Source of the DNA: Glandiceps talaboti
Taxonomy: Eukaryota > Hemichordata > Enteropneusta > Spengelidae
DNA: 64,000 nucleotides
Direction of reading: 5' to 3'
Assembly (NCBI RefSeq): GCF_964340395.1
Contig: NC_135557.1
Location: forward strand, 2,544,716 to 2,608,715
The notes beneath the pieces were generated by a model that was not told where the DNA came from, searched no databases, and saw only the letters and a program-made list of their open reading frames with translations. Made by a program: the position numbers and the translations under genes. Within the stretch, counting starts at the first letter, position 1; each line of letters opens with the position of its first letter. Positions 49,453 through 62,225 of the stretch are shown here, one piece after another.

Positions 49453-51195
49453 GTCAAGTTTATGTCTGAAATCTATCTTTTACGATCAAATTAATCTAAA
49501 TAGTTACACAATGGCTTCCACACACTAGCCTGTCCACAGTAAGATGACAATGACACTACAAAAGTAATTAGGCCCTAGTTACGTCATTGAGGAACAGAAA
49601 AGGATGTCTCCATTATCGTCACAAGACAGCTCCCTGTACTGTACTAATATATTCATGTCATTACTAAAGCAATCAGCATCATAGTAGGGATGATCACCAT
49701 AGTATTGACTGAATACTTGTGTGCTCATAAAAATTATTTACTACATGTATATGTATTCATTTGTCATTATTTTTTTGTAGACTTATTTGTTTTGGTTGAT
49801 TTATACAAATAACTGTTGTTTTGAACGACGCGCAAATTGACATGCAGTTCAGCCTATCGGCCCGCAGTTCAGCCTGTCGGTCCGCAAAATAATAACACTG
49901 GGTGGAAAGACGTGGTCAAATATGACTTTTCGTTTAGTGGATGTTCTAATCACGTGATGAAACTAATAAATATTTGCAGTCAATCACATTGTGATTTTCA
50001 ACATTCCTTTATTAAACCAAAAATTTATTTTATTTATTTGGTATTGGTCGATAGTGAATTGTATTAAAGAATTCTCACTTGTTTTACATTTAACACACAG
50101 TGCTGTTACACTCACTTCGATATGGTAGCTTAAATCATTATTGATACAACTCTGATACAAACAAGAAAGCAAAATTCTATTATCGCTAAACCAAAGTATC
50201 TAGGCATTTAAGAATGTTTTACTAAAATATACAATTCTCAAATATATCATTTTCTAAATTTTACTGTTAGCTTATTGCATTCAACTATAATAAAATTTCT
50301 TGGCCTTTGATGGATTAGTTACCATACGACTGGTCTACGATTGAATATGTTACCATAGTTACAACCATTGGTCTACGATTGAATATGTTACCATAGTTAA
50401 AACCATGGAGCTATGGTTGAAGGTTATTACCACATTTACACCCATGGAGTGTAACTCATTGGTTGCAGGTGTTGTCATAGTTACAACCATGGTCTATGAT
50501 TGCATTCTTGGATAACTTTGTTTAATACTCAATATAATCACGTGATTTTGAGAGCGTTATCATATTTTAAAATAGTGGAATACATGCACCATATTAAAAC
50601 AATAACAACTAATTTACCACAAACAATATAAGTAAACAATGTTGTATGCATTGGTTATGATCTAGAACTCAACGTACACGGAGATAGTATGGGACATAAT
50701 ATATTGATATATTATATAATACTACACACAATGATATCATTGGAGTAAATTGTTGACGTCTGTAAAGGTCCTTTTCAATTCAACACCTATAAGATGGTTG
50801 TGGAGAAAGATCTCTTCGTTACAAGCTACCAATGTCATGTACAGAGTCAATATAAGTAAGAAATAAAAAAATGCATTGTTTGTACCCTTCAAAAATAGAA
50901 TAAAAATACAATTTTAGGTATAATTGTAGATTGAGTACAAATTTGGACGAATTCAACTAACTACTAATATACAACTCACTTCAATAGAGAACACTTACAA
51001 CAAGACATCACACAATATCAGTATAGAATATCTATAAGGGAGCGATGACGTCAGAAAATGACAATGAATGTGTGATAGTGACAATTTATGATGTCTCATA
51101 AAAGATTACAATGGAGGTGTGATGACGTCACATTCAAGACTATGATGGAGATGTGATGAGAACAAGGTATGACGTCATATTTTTAAACTGCATGC
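49453..51195. other. 3' flank of the NRF-6-like gene; no gene recognised
   Basis: AT-rich DNA. A degenerate tandem repeat of about 41 bp lies at 50326-50512, with the core ATATGTTACCATAGTTA. Several TGACGTCA-like palindromes occur at 51040-51180. It may include the 3' untranslated region of the minus-strand gene ending at 51196. Confidence 0.45.
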
Positions 51196-51330
51196 TTAGC
51201 CACTGGTTTCGTCTCGTAGGTCTCGACCAAACATGAGCCGTTCAAGTTTCATGAATGGCCGCTCTATTATGAGGCAAAGCCAGAACGCCATGAAGAAACC
51301 AAAGATCAAGTGACCTACAAACAGATATAG
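51196..51330 (-). CDS. NRF-6-like acyltransferase 3 family protein, last coding exon
   Basis: The final coding exon, 135 bp, with acceptor TTTTATCTTTCAG (ending 51331) and stop TAA at 51196-51198. It encodes a last membrane segment, LYLFVGHLIFGFFMAFWLCL, and then IIERPFMKLERLMF and a short polar tail. The E-x-P-x(3)-LE pattern after the final helix is typical of NRF-6 (nose resistant to fluoxetine) proteins and other acyltransferase-3 family members. These are multi-pass membrane proteins believed to acylate lipid or other substrates; in C. elegans NRF-6 is linked to lipid and drug transport. The specific substrate here is unknown. Confidence 0.8.
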   Translation of the reverse strand, partial: LYLFVGHLIFGFFMAFWLCLIIERPFMKLERLMFGRDLRDETSG

Positions 51331-51816
51331 CTGAAAGATAAAACAATTGATAAATTACAATTAAAACAAAGCATGATGGGAAACTATCTGTTCTACTAAA
51401 CTGGTAGGAATGTCTGTCTTCATGGAATCATGTAAATGTTAATGTTTTGTTGAAAGAATTCGAAGTTGTTTAAACTGAAAGGTTTTTTATTTATAATGCA
51501 TACTATGCTATGTGAGGACTACTATGTATGTATGTATGTATGTATGTATGTATGTATATATGTATGTATGTATGTGTATGTATGTATGTATGTATGTATG
51601 TAATGTACTAAATACAATATTTACATCACTGAGTTGCCATTTGACACAATCATGCTGACTCTATTAATGGAGATGCAGTTAGTCGTATTTTTTTTAAAAA
51701 AGTATAAACATGTAAGTGTATATTATGAGGTAGTATCCAGGTAGTATACTGAGTCACTAGTCTTATACTATTAACCCACTTTTCAAATTATAAACTAAAA
51801 ATAGATTATTACTTAC
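51331..51816 (-). other. NRF-6-like gene intron
   Basis: 486-bp intron with GTAAGT donor (51816-51811) and CAG acceptor (ending 51331). It contains a (TATG)n microsatellite at about 51523-51601. Confidence 0.8.
51523..51601. repeat. (TATG)n microsatellite
   Basis: About 79 bases of tetranucleotide repeat with minor interruptions, inside an intron. Confidence 0.95.
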
Positions 51817-51959
51817 AAAGTTAATATCAACCACGAAAATTTGGTTTTCACTCCCCAGTAGGAATTTGATCATTAATATAGGATGGATCAAATACAGACA
51901 ATAAACCAATCTACTTATTGGAATGAAGAATTTCCATGACAAAAACTTATTTACGGCAC
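51817..51959 (-). CDS. NRF-6-like acyltransferase 3 family protein, penultimate coding exon
   Basis: 143-bp exon with acceptor TTTGTATTCTACAG (ending 51960) and donor GTAAGT. It encodes AVNKFLSWKFFIPISRLVYC and then LYLIHPILMIKFLLG. This is the strongly conserved C-terminal block of NRF-6-like proteins (FLSW.. F.P.SRL.Y..YLIHP). The exon starts one base into a codon, exactly matching the G left by the upstream exon, and ends in phase 0, matching the last exon. Together the three exons give 465 bp without interruption. Confidence 0.88.
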
Positions 51960-52100
51960 CTGTAGAATACAAATATACAACGATGGCATCATTAGAAGTT
52001 ACCATGACAACACAATACAACACATATAGTTGATTTGTTAGTTACAGTACGTACGCCTATTGGTTTAAATCTGACAGTAGTCCCATCTACACGTAGGTCA

Positions 52101-52232
52101 TCTTACCTGAGTCAGTCCCAAGTCTTACCTGAGTCAGTCCCAAGTCTTACCTGAGTCAGTCCCAAGTCTTACCTGAGGCAGTCCCAAGTCTTACCTGGGG
52201 CAGTCCCAAGTCTTACCTGAGGCAGTCCCAAG
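52101..52232. repeat. 22-bp tandem repeat, 6 copies
   Basis: Unit TCTTACCTGAGTCAGTCCCA plus AG. The last three copies carry GAGGCAG or GGGGCAG. Followed by an inverted partial copy, CCAGGTAAGAC. Confidence 0.95.
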
Positions 52233-52285
52233 TCCAGGTAAGACAGGATGGATTTGTGTCTAGGAAGGTTAGGGCGTAGATGTCG

Positions 52286-52406
52286 TGCAATCGCTCCTCA
52301 AAATATTCGCTGTGCGAGGGGGGGGGGCAAATTCTTATGGACTGAAAGGGGGGGGGGGGAGGGGCACGAAATATTTTGAACCAAATTAAACCTCAGGAGC
52401 GATCAT
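52286..52406. repeat. Short inverted repeat with two G-runs
   Basis: AATCGCTCCTCAAAATATTCG on the left is mirrored in two pieces on the right, GCACGAAATATTTTGA and AGGAGCGAT. Between the arms are runs of about 10 and 12 G. It could be a decayed MITE; the G-runs could also form four-stranded structures. No coding capacity. Confidence 0.45.
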
Positions 52407-53788
52407 TTACCGAATACATTTGAAAATTCCTTGCGGTTTTCAGTGCTAAGGTGGGTGACTGCCTAAACCTCTCCCCTCTGTCTGTCTGCCTGTTTGCCTT
52501 TCTGTGTGTGTATGTCTGTCTATCTGTCTATGTCTCTCTGTCTGTCCCGCCCACAATTTTCAAATATGCTATGACTTTCAATAATGTGTATGGTTTTGAA
52601 ATTTTATGCCACTAAATGGACCCTTACATGTCCTTATTTTTAAACAAGTGCTTACCGTGGAAGTGGGACACCCCTTCCCACCTAGCTATAATGGGGATGC
52701 TGTTTCTGCCCCAAATCAAGATTGAAAGAGAAAACCCTGCTGGCTAAGTATTTCCAAGTATAGGCTATAGGCCAATGTGAGACCTTTCTTCCAAAGCCCA
52801 CATTTATTCGTAAACCAAATCTCTTATTGTTATGTATGAATTTCAACGCTATCGATTGCCACTGTTATTTTAATGTAGTGTACCATCGGCCAGTACATAA
52901 CGTAGGTACAGGCCAGGTAAAGGCTAGATAAGGTCAAGCCAGGCCATGTCAGGTATCGACTGAATATTTTTTTATTCACATTCAGATCCAAGACGTGAAT
53001 CCATCATTATATTTGGTGTAGATTTTTAATTAGTTGTCAGGTTATTCTTTTCAGCAATTTGTATCTTTGTTTTGAAAATCGCCACGCAATTAGTGTCTTT
53101 TATTCTAGGAATTACATTTTTCACTTAGATTTCATACTCGTTCTTGTACGTACTGGGTGCATTTAAGAGTAAAAACATTTTGCCAACTGCAGAATGTTCC
53201 ACATGAAAAACAAAAAAGATTGCAGACACTCGTTATGTAGTAGCATTAGTAGTAGTCGCATTTCGTGCAGTTTCAGTATTCATTGATAACACAGGACGAT
53301 TTGCACAACTAAAATATACAATTGTAATATGTTAGGACAAGAATGAATGAAGATGGCTGACTAAATGAAGTGACAATTGCTCGTTCGAACAAAATGTCTT
53401 GGGATATTAGTCTTAGTGCGTCATCCCCGATGATAAATAATGATCTATCAGGTGACTGTTACACGACTAGAAATCTGTCACCCTAACTCAGAGGGTAAAC
53501 GTTTGGCAGTTTGCAAATATTGATAAAAACATCGTGAAAAATAATGCCCTCCGTTCATCCCAATTTTTTGTTGAGATGTCATGTTTACATAAACGCGTTC
53601 CAGATGAAAAGGTCAAAGGTTATTCAGTCGGCGATATAACATGTAAAGTAATAGTCATTGCAATTTTAACAATTGAAACATAGTGTGTATTAATAAGAAT
53701 ATTTCAACGTTAGCCTTATATTCAATCTGTTTTATAGGAATATTCAAATTACGCTTTAATATAAATATTGATACATATACATAGTCTT

Positions 53789-53827
53789 GGTTACCCAGAC
53801 TCTTGTATGGCAAGAGTCTAGGTAACC
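53789..53827. repeat. Compact hairpin, 17-bp arms and 5-base loop
   Basis: GGTTACCCAGACTCTTG and CAAGAGTCTAGGTAACC pair with a single mismatch around the loop TATGG. It is too short for a typical precursor microRNA and has no terminator role in an animal genome. It may be a tiny foldback element. Confidence 0.55.
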
Positions 53828-54555
53828 GCGCCTAACATATGTACGTTGCATCAAAGGTCAATGAAAGTTGGCACAAAAAGTCAGGTCAGGTGATGGGTAC
53901 ATTCTTTGCTTTGTAATTGTGGATTCCCATCATTGGGTGTGCATCTACCATTGATACTCACTTCTTTTGTATGCAATGTAACAAATAGGTTTTGATTTCT
54001 ACTTGTCTACTACACACTCTATGACACATCTAAAGGCGCATGCTTCATGTGAGCAGTAATTAAAATTGGTAATTAATGGCTTTCAAGAGAGATATCGTAT
54101 GAGCGGTTCTCAGTATTTATAGACGTTTTCAACAAAATGTGAACATATTCGAATATTTACATTGTTGAATTAGCATTTACAAAAGAGAAGGTGAAATTTG
54201 CCATGAAAACCAATAAATGTTGCAAATAAAAATAGATGCCGAATCTTTGGATCCGAAAGTGAATGTGAATATAAAAAATCAGTCTATACCTGACCTAGCC
54301 TGGCCTGGTCTGTACCTGTGTTTTGTACCGACCGAGTGTATAATACAAATGTACATCCTCTAAAATGGGGAAGATGGGGGGGGGGGGTGGAGTTGTATAT
54401 ACACTATTTTAAAGTATGTGTAGCCTGTGGGGGAAGCGCTACGTTTGGTTAGTGGGGGCATGGTTTTTTTGAGAGTGCGAAGGTGAGGGGATTACCAAAA
54501 AGAATTTGACCAAAATAGTTTCTCCCCAGCCCCCCCGCAGTAAATTCTCACCGCA

Positions 54556-57500
54556 TCCTAGTATCTCATTTCCTCTTTACGACAATAGTATCTCATATAC
54601 ACTCCATTATCGTAAACCTGTCCTCTTTACGACAATAGTATCTCACATACACTCCATTGTCATAAACCTGTCCTCTTTACGACAATAGTATCTCACATAC
54701 ACTCCATTATCGTAAACCTGTCCTCTTTACGACAATAGTATCTCACATACACTCCATTATCGTAAACCTGTCCCCTTTACCACAATAGTATCTCACATAC
54801 ACTCCATTGTCGTAAACCTGTCCCCTTTACCACAATAGTATCTCACATACACTCCATTGTCGTAAACCTGTCCTCTTTACGACAATAGTATCTCACATAC
54901 ACTCCATTGTCGTAAACCTGTCCTCTTTACAACAATAGTATCTCATATACACTCCATTGTCGTAAACCTGTCCTCTTTACGACAATAGTATCTCATATAC
55001 ACTCCATTGTCGTAAACCTGTCCTCTTTACAACAATAGTATCTCATATACACTCCATTGTCATAAACCTGTCCTCTTTACGACAATAGTATCTCATATAC
55101 ACTCCATTGTCGTAAACCTGTCCTCTTTACGACAATAGTATCTCACATACACTCCATTATCATAAACCTCTCCTCTTTACGACAATAGTATCTCACATAC
55201 ACTCCATTGTCGTAAACCTGTTCTCTTTACGACAATAGTATCTCACATACACTCCATTATCGTAAACCTGTCCTCTTTACGACAATAGTATCTCACATAC
55301 ACTCCATTGTCGTAAACCTGTCCTCTTTACGACAATAGTATCTCACATACACTCCATTATCGTAAACCTGTCCTCTTTACGACAATAGTATCTCACATAC
55401 ACTCCATTGTCGTAAACCTGTCCTCTTTACGACAATAGTATCTCACATACACTCCATTATCGTAAACCTGTCCTCTTTACGACAATAGTATCTCACATAC
55501 ACTCCATTATCGTAAACCTGTCCTCTTTACGACAATAGTATCTCACATACACTCCATTGTCGTAAACCTGTCCTCTTTACGACAATAGTATCTCACATAC
55601 ACTCCATTGTCGTAAACCTGTCCCCTTTACCACAATAGTATCTCACATACACTCCATTGTCGTAAACCTGTCCTCTTTACGACAATAGTATCTCACATAC
55701 ACTCCATTGTCGTAAACCTGTCCTCTTTACGACAATAGTATCTCACATACACTCCATTGTCGTAAACCTGTCCTTTTTACGACAATAGTATCTCACATAC
55801 ACTCCATTATCGTAAACCTGTCCTCTTTACGACAATAGTATCTCATATACACTCCATTATCGTAAACCTGTCCTCTTTACGACAATAGTATATCACATAC
55901 ACTCCATTGTCGTAAACCTGTCCTCTTTACGACAATAGTATCTCACATACACTCCATTGTCGTAAACCTGTCCTCTTTACGACAATAGTATCTCACATAC
56001 ACTCCATTATCATAAACCTGTCCTCTTTACGACAATAGTATCTCATATACACTCCATTGTTGTACACCTGTCCTCTTTACGACAATAGTATCTCATATAC
56101 ACTCCATTGTCGTAAACCTGTCCTCTTTACGACAAAAGTATCTCACATACACTCCATTATCGTAAACCTGTCCTCTTTACGACAATAGTATCTCACATAC
56201 ACTCCATTGTCATAAACCTGTCCTCTTTACGACAATAGTATCTCACATACACTCCATTATCGTAAACCTGTCCTCTTTACGACAATAGTATCTCACATAC
56301 ACTCCATTGTCGTAAACCTGTCCTCTTTACGACAATAGTATCTCACATACACTCCATTATCGTAAACCTGTCCCCTTTACCACAATAGTATCTCACATAC
56401 ACTCCATTGTCGTAAACCTGTCCTCTTTACGACAATAGTATCTCACATACACTCCATTGTCGTAAACCTGTCCTCTTTACAACAATAGTATCTCATATAC
56501 ACTCCATTGTCGTAAACCTGTCCTCTTTACGACAATAGTATCTCATATACACTCCATTGTCGTAAACCTGTCCTCTTTACAACAATACCATCTCATATAC
56601 ACTCCATTGTCATAAACCTGTCCTCTTTACGACAATAGTATCTCATATACACTCCATTGTCGTAAACCTGTCCTCTTTACGACAATAGTATCTCACATAC
56701 ACTCCATTATCATAAACCTCTCCTCTTTACGACAATAGTATATCACATACACTCCATTATCGTAAACCTGTCCTCTTTACGACAATAGTATCTCACATAC
56801 ACTCCATTGTCGTAAACCTGTCCTCTTTACGACAATAGTATCTCACATACACTCCATTGTCGTAAACCTGCCCTCTTTATGACAATAGTATCTCACATAC
56901 ACTCCATTGTCGTAAACCTGTCCTCTTTACGACAATAGTATCTCACATACACTCCATTATCGTAAACCTGTCCTCTTTACGACAATAGTATCTCATATAC
57001 ACTCCATTATCGTAAACCTGTCCTCTTTACGACAATAGTATCTCATATACACTCCATTATCGTAAACCTGTCCTCTTTACGACAATAGTATATCACATAC
57101 ACTCCATTATCGTAAACCTGTCCTCTTTACGACAATAGTATATCACATACACTCCATTGTCGTAAACCTGTCCTCTTTACGACAATAGTATCTCATATAC
57201 ACTCCATTGTCGTAAACCTGTCCTCTTTACGACAATAGTATCTCACATACACTCCATTGTCGTAAACCTGTCCTCTTTACGACAATAGTATCTCACATAC
57301 ACTCCATTATCATAAACCTGTCCTTTTTACGACAATAGTATCTCACATACACTCCATTATCGTAAACCTGTCCTCTTTACGACAATAGTATCTCATATAC
57401 ACTCCATTATCGTAAACCTGTCCTCTTTACGACAATAGTATATCACATACACTCCATTGTCGTAAACCTGTCCTCTTTACGACAATAGTATCTCACATAC

Positions 57501-60080
57501 ACTCCATTGTCGTAAACCTGTCCTCTTTACGACAATAGTATCTCACATACACTCCATTATCATAAACCTGTCCTCTTTACGACAATAGTATCTCATATAC
57601 ACTCCATTGTCGTAAACCTGTCCTCTTTACGACAATAGTATCTCACATACACTCCATTGTCATAAACCTGTCCTCTTTACGACAATAGTATCTCACATAC
57701 ACTCCATTATAGTAAACCTGTCCTCTTTACGACAATAGTATCTCATATACACTCCATTGTCGTAAACCTGTCCTCTTTACGACAATAGTATCTCACATAC
57801 ACTCCATTGTCGTAAACCTGTCCTCTTTACGACAATAGTATCTCACATACACTCCATTGTCGTAAACCTGTCCTCTTTACGACAATAGTATCTCACATAC
57901 ACTCCATTGTCGTAAACCTGTCCTCTTTACGACAATAGTATCTCACATACACTCCATTGTCGTAAACCTGTCCTCTTTACAACAATAGTATCTCATATAC
58001 ACTCCATTGTCGTAAACCTGTCCTCTTTACGACAATAGTATCTCATATACACTCCATTGTCGTAAACCTGTCCTCTTTACGACAATAGTATCTCATATAC
58101 ACTCCATTATCGTAAACCTGTCCTCTTTACGACAATAGTATCTCACATACACTCCATTGTCGTAAACCTGTCCTCTTTACAACAATAGTATCTCACATAC
58201 ACTCCATTGTCGTAAACCTGTCCTCTTTACAACAATAGTATCTCATATACACTCCATTGTCGTAAACCTGTCCTCTTTACGACAATAGTATCTCATATAC
58301 ACTCCATTGTCGTAAACCTGTCCTCTTTACAACAATAGTATCTCATATACACTCCATTGTCATAAACCTGTCCTCTTTACGACAATAGTATCTCATATAC
58401 ACTCCATTGTCGTAAACCTGTCCTCTTTACGACAATAGTATCTCACATACACCCCATTATCATAAACCTCTCCTCTTTACGACAATAGTATCTCACATAC
58501 ACTCCATTGTCGTAAACCTGTCCTCTTTACGACAATAGTATCTCACATACACTCCATTATCGTAAACCTGTCCCCTTTACCACAATAGTATCTCACATAC
58601 ACTCCATTGTCGTAAACCTGTCCCCTTTACCACAATAGTATCTCATATACACTCCATTGTCATAAACCTGTCCTCTTTACGACAATAGTATCTCACATAC
58701 ACTCCATTATCGTAAACCTGTCCTCTTTACGACAATAGTATCTCATATACACTCCATTATCGTAAACCTTTCCTCTTTACGACAATAGTATCTCACATAC
58801 ACTCCATTGTCGTAAACCTGTCCTCTTTACGACAATAGTATCTCATATACACTCCATTGTCGTAAACCTGTCCTCTTTACAACAATAGTATCTCATATAC
58901 ACTCCATTGTCGTAAACCTGTCCTCTTTACGACAATAGTATCTCATATACACTCCATTGTCGTAAACCTGTCCTCTTTACAACAATAGTATCTCATATAC
59001 ACTCCATTGTCATAAACCTGTCCTCTTTACGACAATAGTATCTCATATACACTCCATTGTCGTAAACCTGTCCTCTTTACGACAATAGTATCTCACATAC
59101 ACCCCATTATCATAAACCTCTCCTCTTTACGACAATAGTATCTCACATACACTCCATTGTCGTAAACCTGTCCTCTTTACGACAATAGTATCTCACATAC
59201 ACTCCATTGTCGTAAACCTGTCCTCTTTACGACAATAGTATCTCACATACACTCCATTATCGTAAACCTGTCCTCTTTACGACAATAGTATCTCACATAC
59301 ACTCCATTATCGTAAACCTGTCCTCTTTACGACAATAGTATCTCACATACACTCCATTGTCGTAAACCTGTCCTCTTTACGACAATAGTATCTCACATAC
59401 ACTCCATTGTCGTAAACCTGCCCTCTTTACGACAATAGTATCTCACATACACTCCATTGTCGTAAACCTGTCCTCTTTACGACAATAGTATCTCACATAC
59501 ACTCCATTGTCGTAAACCTGTCCTCTTTACGACAATAGTATCTCACATACACTCCATTGTCGTAAACCTGTCCTCTTTACGACAATAGTATCTCACATAC
59601 ACTCCATTGTCGTAAACCTGTCCTCTTTACGACAATAGTATCTCATATACACTCCATTGTCATAAACCTGTCCTCTTTACGACAATAGTATCTCACATAC
59701 ACTCCATTGTCATAAACCTGTCCTCTTTACGACAATAGTATCTCACATACACTCCATTGTCGTAAACCTGTCCTCTTTACGACAATAGTATCTTACATAC
59801 ACTCCATTGTCGTAAACCTGTCCTCTTTACGACAATAGTATCTCACATACACTCCATTGTCGTAAACCTGTCCTCTTTACGACAATAGTATCTCATATAC
59901 ACTCCATTGTCATAAACCTGTCCTCTTTACGACAATAGTATCTCACATACACTCCATTATCGTAAACCTGTCCTCTTTACGACAATAGTATCTCACATAC
60001 ACTCCATTGTCGTAAACCTGTCCTCTTTACGACAATAGTATCTCATATACACTCCATTGTCGTAAACCTGTCCTCTTTAC
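54556..60080. repeat. 50-bp minisatellite, about 110 copies, with higher-order duplications
   Basis: Units begin TCCTCTTTACGACAATAGTA, then TCTCACATACACTCCATTGT and CGTAAACCTG. The period is exactly 50 bp throughout with no indels seen. TTTACGACAAT and ATTGTCGTAAA in each unit are perfect inverted copies with a 19-base spacer. Variants (CACATA or CATATA, TGTCG or TATCG, GACAAT, AACAAT or CCACAAT) recur in the same order in separate parts of the array, showing block duplication. It lies wholly inside an intron of the NRF-6-like gene. Confidence 0.97.
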
Positions 60081-60377
60081 ATGTACAGTTATCAAACAGT
60101 TTTCTATGCGTCAGTGGAAAAAATAAGCTCTGGTATGTGAGGGAGTTTTGTTTTACTAGTAGTACAATATCAACAAGACCAATAATTACAATACATTACT
60201 CGTTGTAAATCTAGATTTTATGAGTCATTACGTCACCACTCTCTCCTAGTCTCCTAGTCTCCTCGAGTACAATTGTTTGTCAACATTCAAGTAATTTTCA
60301 TACATAAACTATCGACTGTACACAACATGTTCATGACACTTGTATTCAGGGAGAACATAACTTATTTTATCACTTAC

Positions 60378-60564
60378 CTCCGTAACCATGGATACATGCA
60401 AAGAGGCACCAGGCCACGGCAAGTGAAAAGAGCAGACGGCTGAAAGTGTGCCAGCATATGGAAGCTGCTTGAGACCAGGGATCGCCGTTAAGAGCCCAAT
60501 ATTTACCATAGACGGTAAAGAATCCAAAAACAAAAGACACTATCCAACCGCAGGCTAACACCCA
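60378..60564 (-). CDS. NRF-6-like acyltransferase 3 family protein, antepenultimate coding exon (5' part of gene beyond window)
   Basis: 187-bp exon with acceptor TTTATTTTTAG (ending 60565) and donor GTAAGT from 60377. It encodes WVLACGWIVSFVFGFFTVYG (a membrane helix) and later LLFSLAVAWCLFACIHGYGG, where the final Gly codon is completed by the next exon. Alternating hydrophobic helices and the SLAVAWCLFAC..GYGG block match the NRF-6/acyltransferase-3 family. Upstream exons, including the N-terminal NRF domain, are not in the window; the sequence beyond 60575 is repeat. A second open frame over the same region is a shadow. Confidence 0.85.
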
Positions 60565-60575
60565 CTAAAAATAAA

Positions 60576-60870
60576 CACATAATGACATCACAGATTAACT
60601 CACAGTATAATGACGTCATAGACTAATTCACACTAAAATGACATCACAGATTAACTCACAGTATAATGACGTCATAGACTAATTCACACTATAATGACGT
60701 CATAGACAAATTCACACTATAATGACGTCATAGACTAATTCACACTAAAATGACATCACAGATTAACTCACAGTATGATGACGTCATAGACTAATTCACA
60801 CTAAAATGACATCACAGATTAACTCACAGTATAATGACATCATAGACTAATTCACACTAATTCACAGACC
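60576..60870. repeat. 28-bp minisatellite, part 1
   Basis: Units of the form ATAATGACGTCATAGACTAA plus TTCACACT. The array begins about 10 bases from the splice acceptor of the neighbouring exon and continues after a LINE insertion at 61293. About half of the units contain the perfect palindrome TGACGTCA, the others TGACATCA. Confidence 0.95.
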
Positions 60871-61292
60871 ATATCTCCCCAGTTCTCAAGGATCTACATT
60901 GGCTACCAGTCTACTACAGAATACACTACAAAATACTCTTGATGACCTACAAAGTTCTCAACAATGCTGCACCTAGTTACATATCGGACCTGATCAGTTT
61001 TAAACATGTTCCATCTGTACTTCGCAACAAAGGTCTATGACACATTCCACCATGCAAACTTAAATCCTATGGTGAACGTGCTTTTTCACGTGCAGCCCCG
61101 CAATTATGGAACAGTCTTCCGGCTGTTCTGCGTCAATCACCAACTCTGGACAAGTTCAACAAAAGACATTAAGACTCATCTTTTTATGAGAGCATTTTGA
61201 TAAGAACTCTTTTTAGTGTCCTGTAAAGTGCCTTTGAACATTCTAAGTAATGGATTCAGGCGCTATATAAATTGTTTGATTGATTGATTGAT
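60871..61292 (+). mobile_element. 5'-truncated LINE (L2/CR1-type), 3' end
   Basis: Broken frames read LKDLHWLPVYYRIHYKILL, then YKVLNNAAPSYISDL, then YGERAFSRAAPQLWNSLPAV. These are the conserved C-terminal motifs after the reverse transcriptase of L2/CR1-type non-LTR retrotransposons. The element ends with GCGCTATATAAATTG followed by a TTGA/GATT short repeat tail (61276-61300), as usual for this group. Stops and frame changes make it inactive. It is inserted in the 28-bp array. Confidence 0.8.
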
Positions 61293-62225
61293 CGATTGAC
61301 ACTATAATCACATCACAGACTAACAGTATAATGACGTCATAGACTAACTCACACTATCATGACGTCATAGACTAATTCACAGTATAATGACATCACAGAC
61401 TAATTCACACTAAAATGACATCACAGACTAATTCACAGTATAATGACATCATAGACTAATTCACAGTATAATGACGTCATAGACTAATTCACACTATAAT
61501 GACATCACAGACTAATTCACACTATAATGACGTCATAGACTAATTCACACTAAAATGACATCACAGACTAATTCACAGTATAATGATACCATAGACTAAC
61601 TCACACTATAATGACGTCATAGACTAATTCACACTATAATGACGTCATAGACTAATTCACAGTATAATGACGTCATAGACTAATTCACACTATAATGACA
61701 TCACAGACGAATTCACACTAAAATGACATCACAGACTAATTCACACTAAAATGACATCATAGATTAACTCACACTATAATGACGTCATAGACTAATTCAC
61801 ACTATAATGACGTCATAGACTAATTCACACAAAAACGATGTCATAGACTAACTCACACTATAATGACGTCATAGACTAATTCACACTATAATGACGTCAT
61901 AGACTAATTCACACTAAAATAATGTCATAGACTAATTCACAGTATAATGAAGTCATAGACTAATTCACAGTATAATGACGTCATAGAATAATTCACACTA
62001 AAATGACATCATAGACTAATTCACAGTATAATGACATCATAGACTAATTCACAGTATAGTGACATCACAGACTAATTTACACTAAAATGACGTCATAGAC
62101 TAATTCACACTATAATGACGTCATAGACTAATTCACAGTATAATGACGTCATAGACTAATTCACACTATAATGACGTCATAGACTATTTCACAGTATAAT
62201 GACATCATAGATTCACTCACAATCC
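61293..62225. repeat. 28-bp minisatellite, part 2
   Basis: Continuation of the TGACGTCA-bearing array after the LINE, about 33 more units, ending in a diverged unit near 62220. Lies in an intron of the NRF-6-like gene on the minus strand. Confidence 0.95.

Larger units (their letters stand above)
51960..60377 (-). other. NRF-6-like gene intron, 8.4 kb, filled with repeats
   Basis: Intron between the exons at 60378-60564 and 51817-51959. It holds a 22-bp repeat, G-tract-bearing inverted repeats, a small hairpin at 53789-53827, and the 5.5-kb 50-bp minisatellite. The stretch 52410-54555 is otherwise ordinary AT-rich DNA with a GTCT-type microsatellite near 52480-52550. Confidence 0.75.

Noticed and set aside
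53789-53827. MicroRNA precursor
   Set aside because: The stem is only 17 bp with a 5-base loop, shorter than animal precursors.
54556-60080. CRISPR-like regular array
   Set aside because: Units are contiguous with no unique spacers, the context is an intron of an animal gene, and no cas genes exist.
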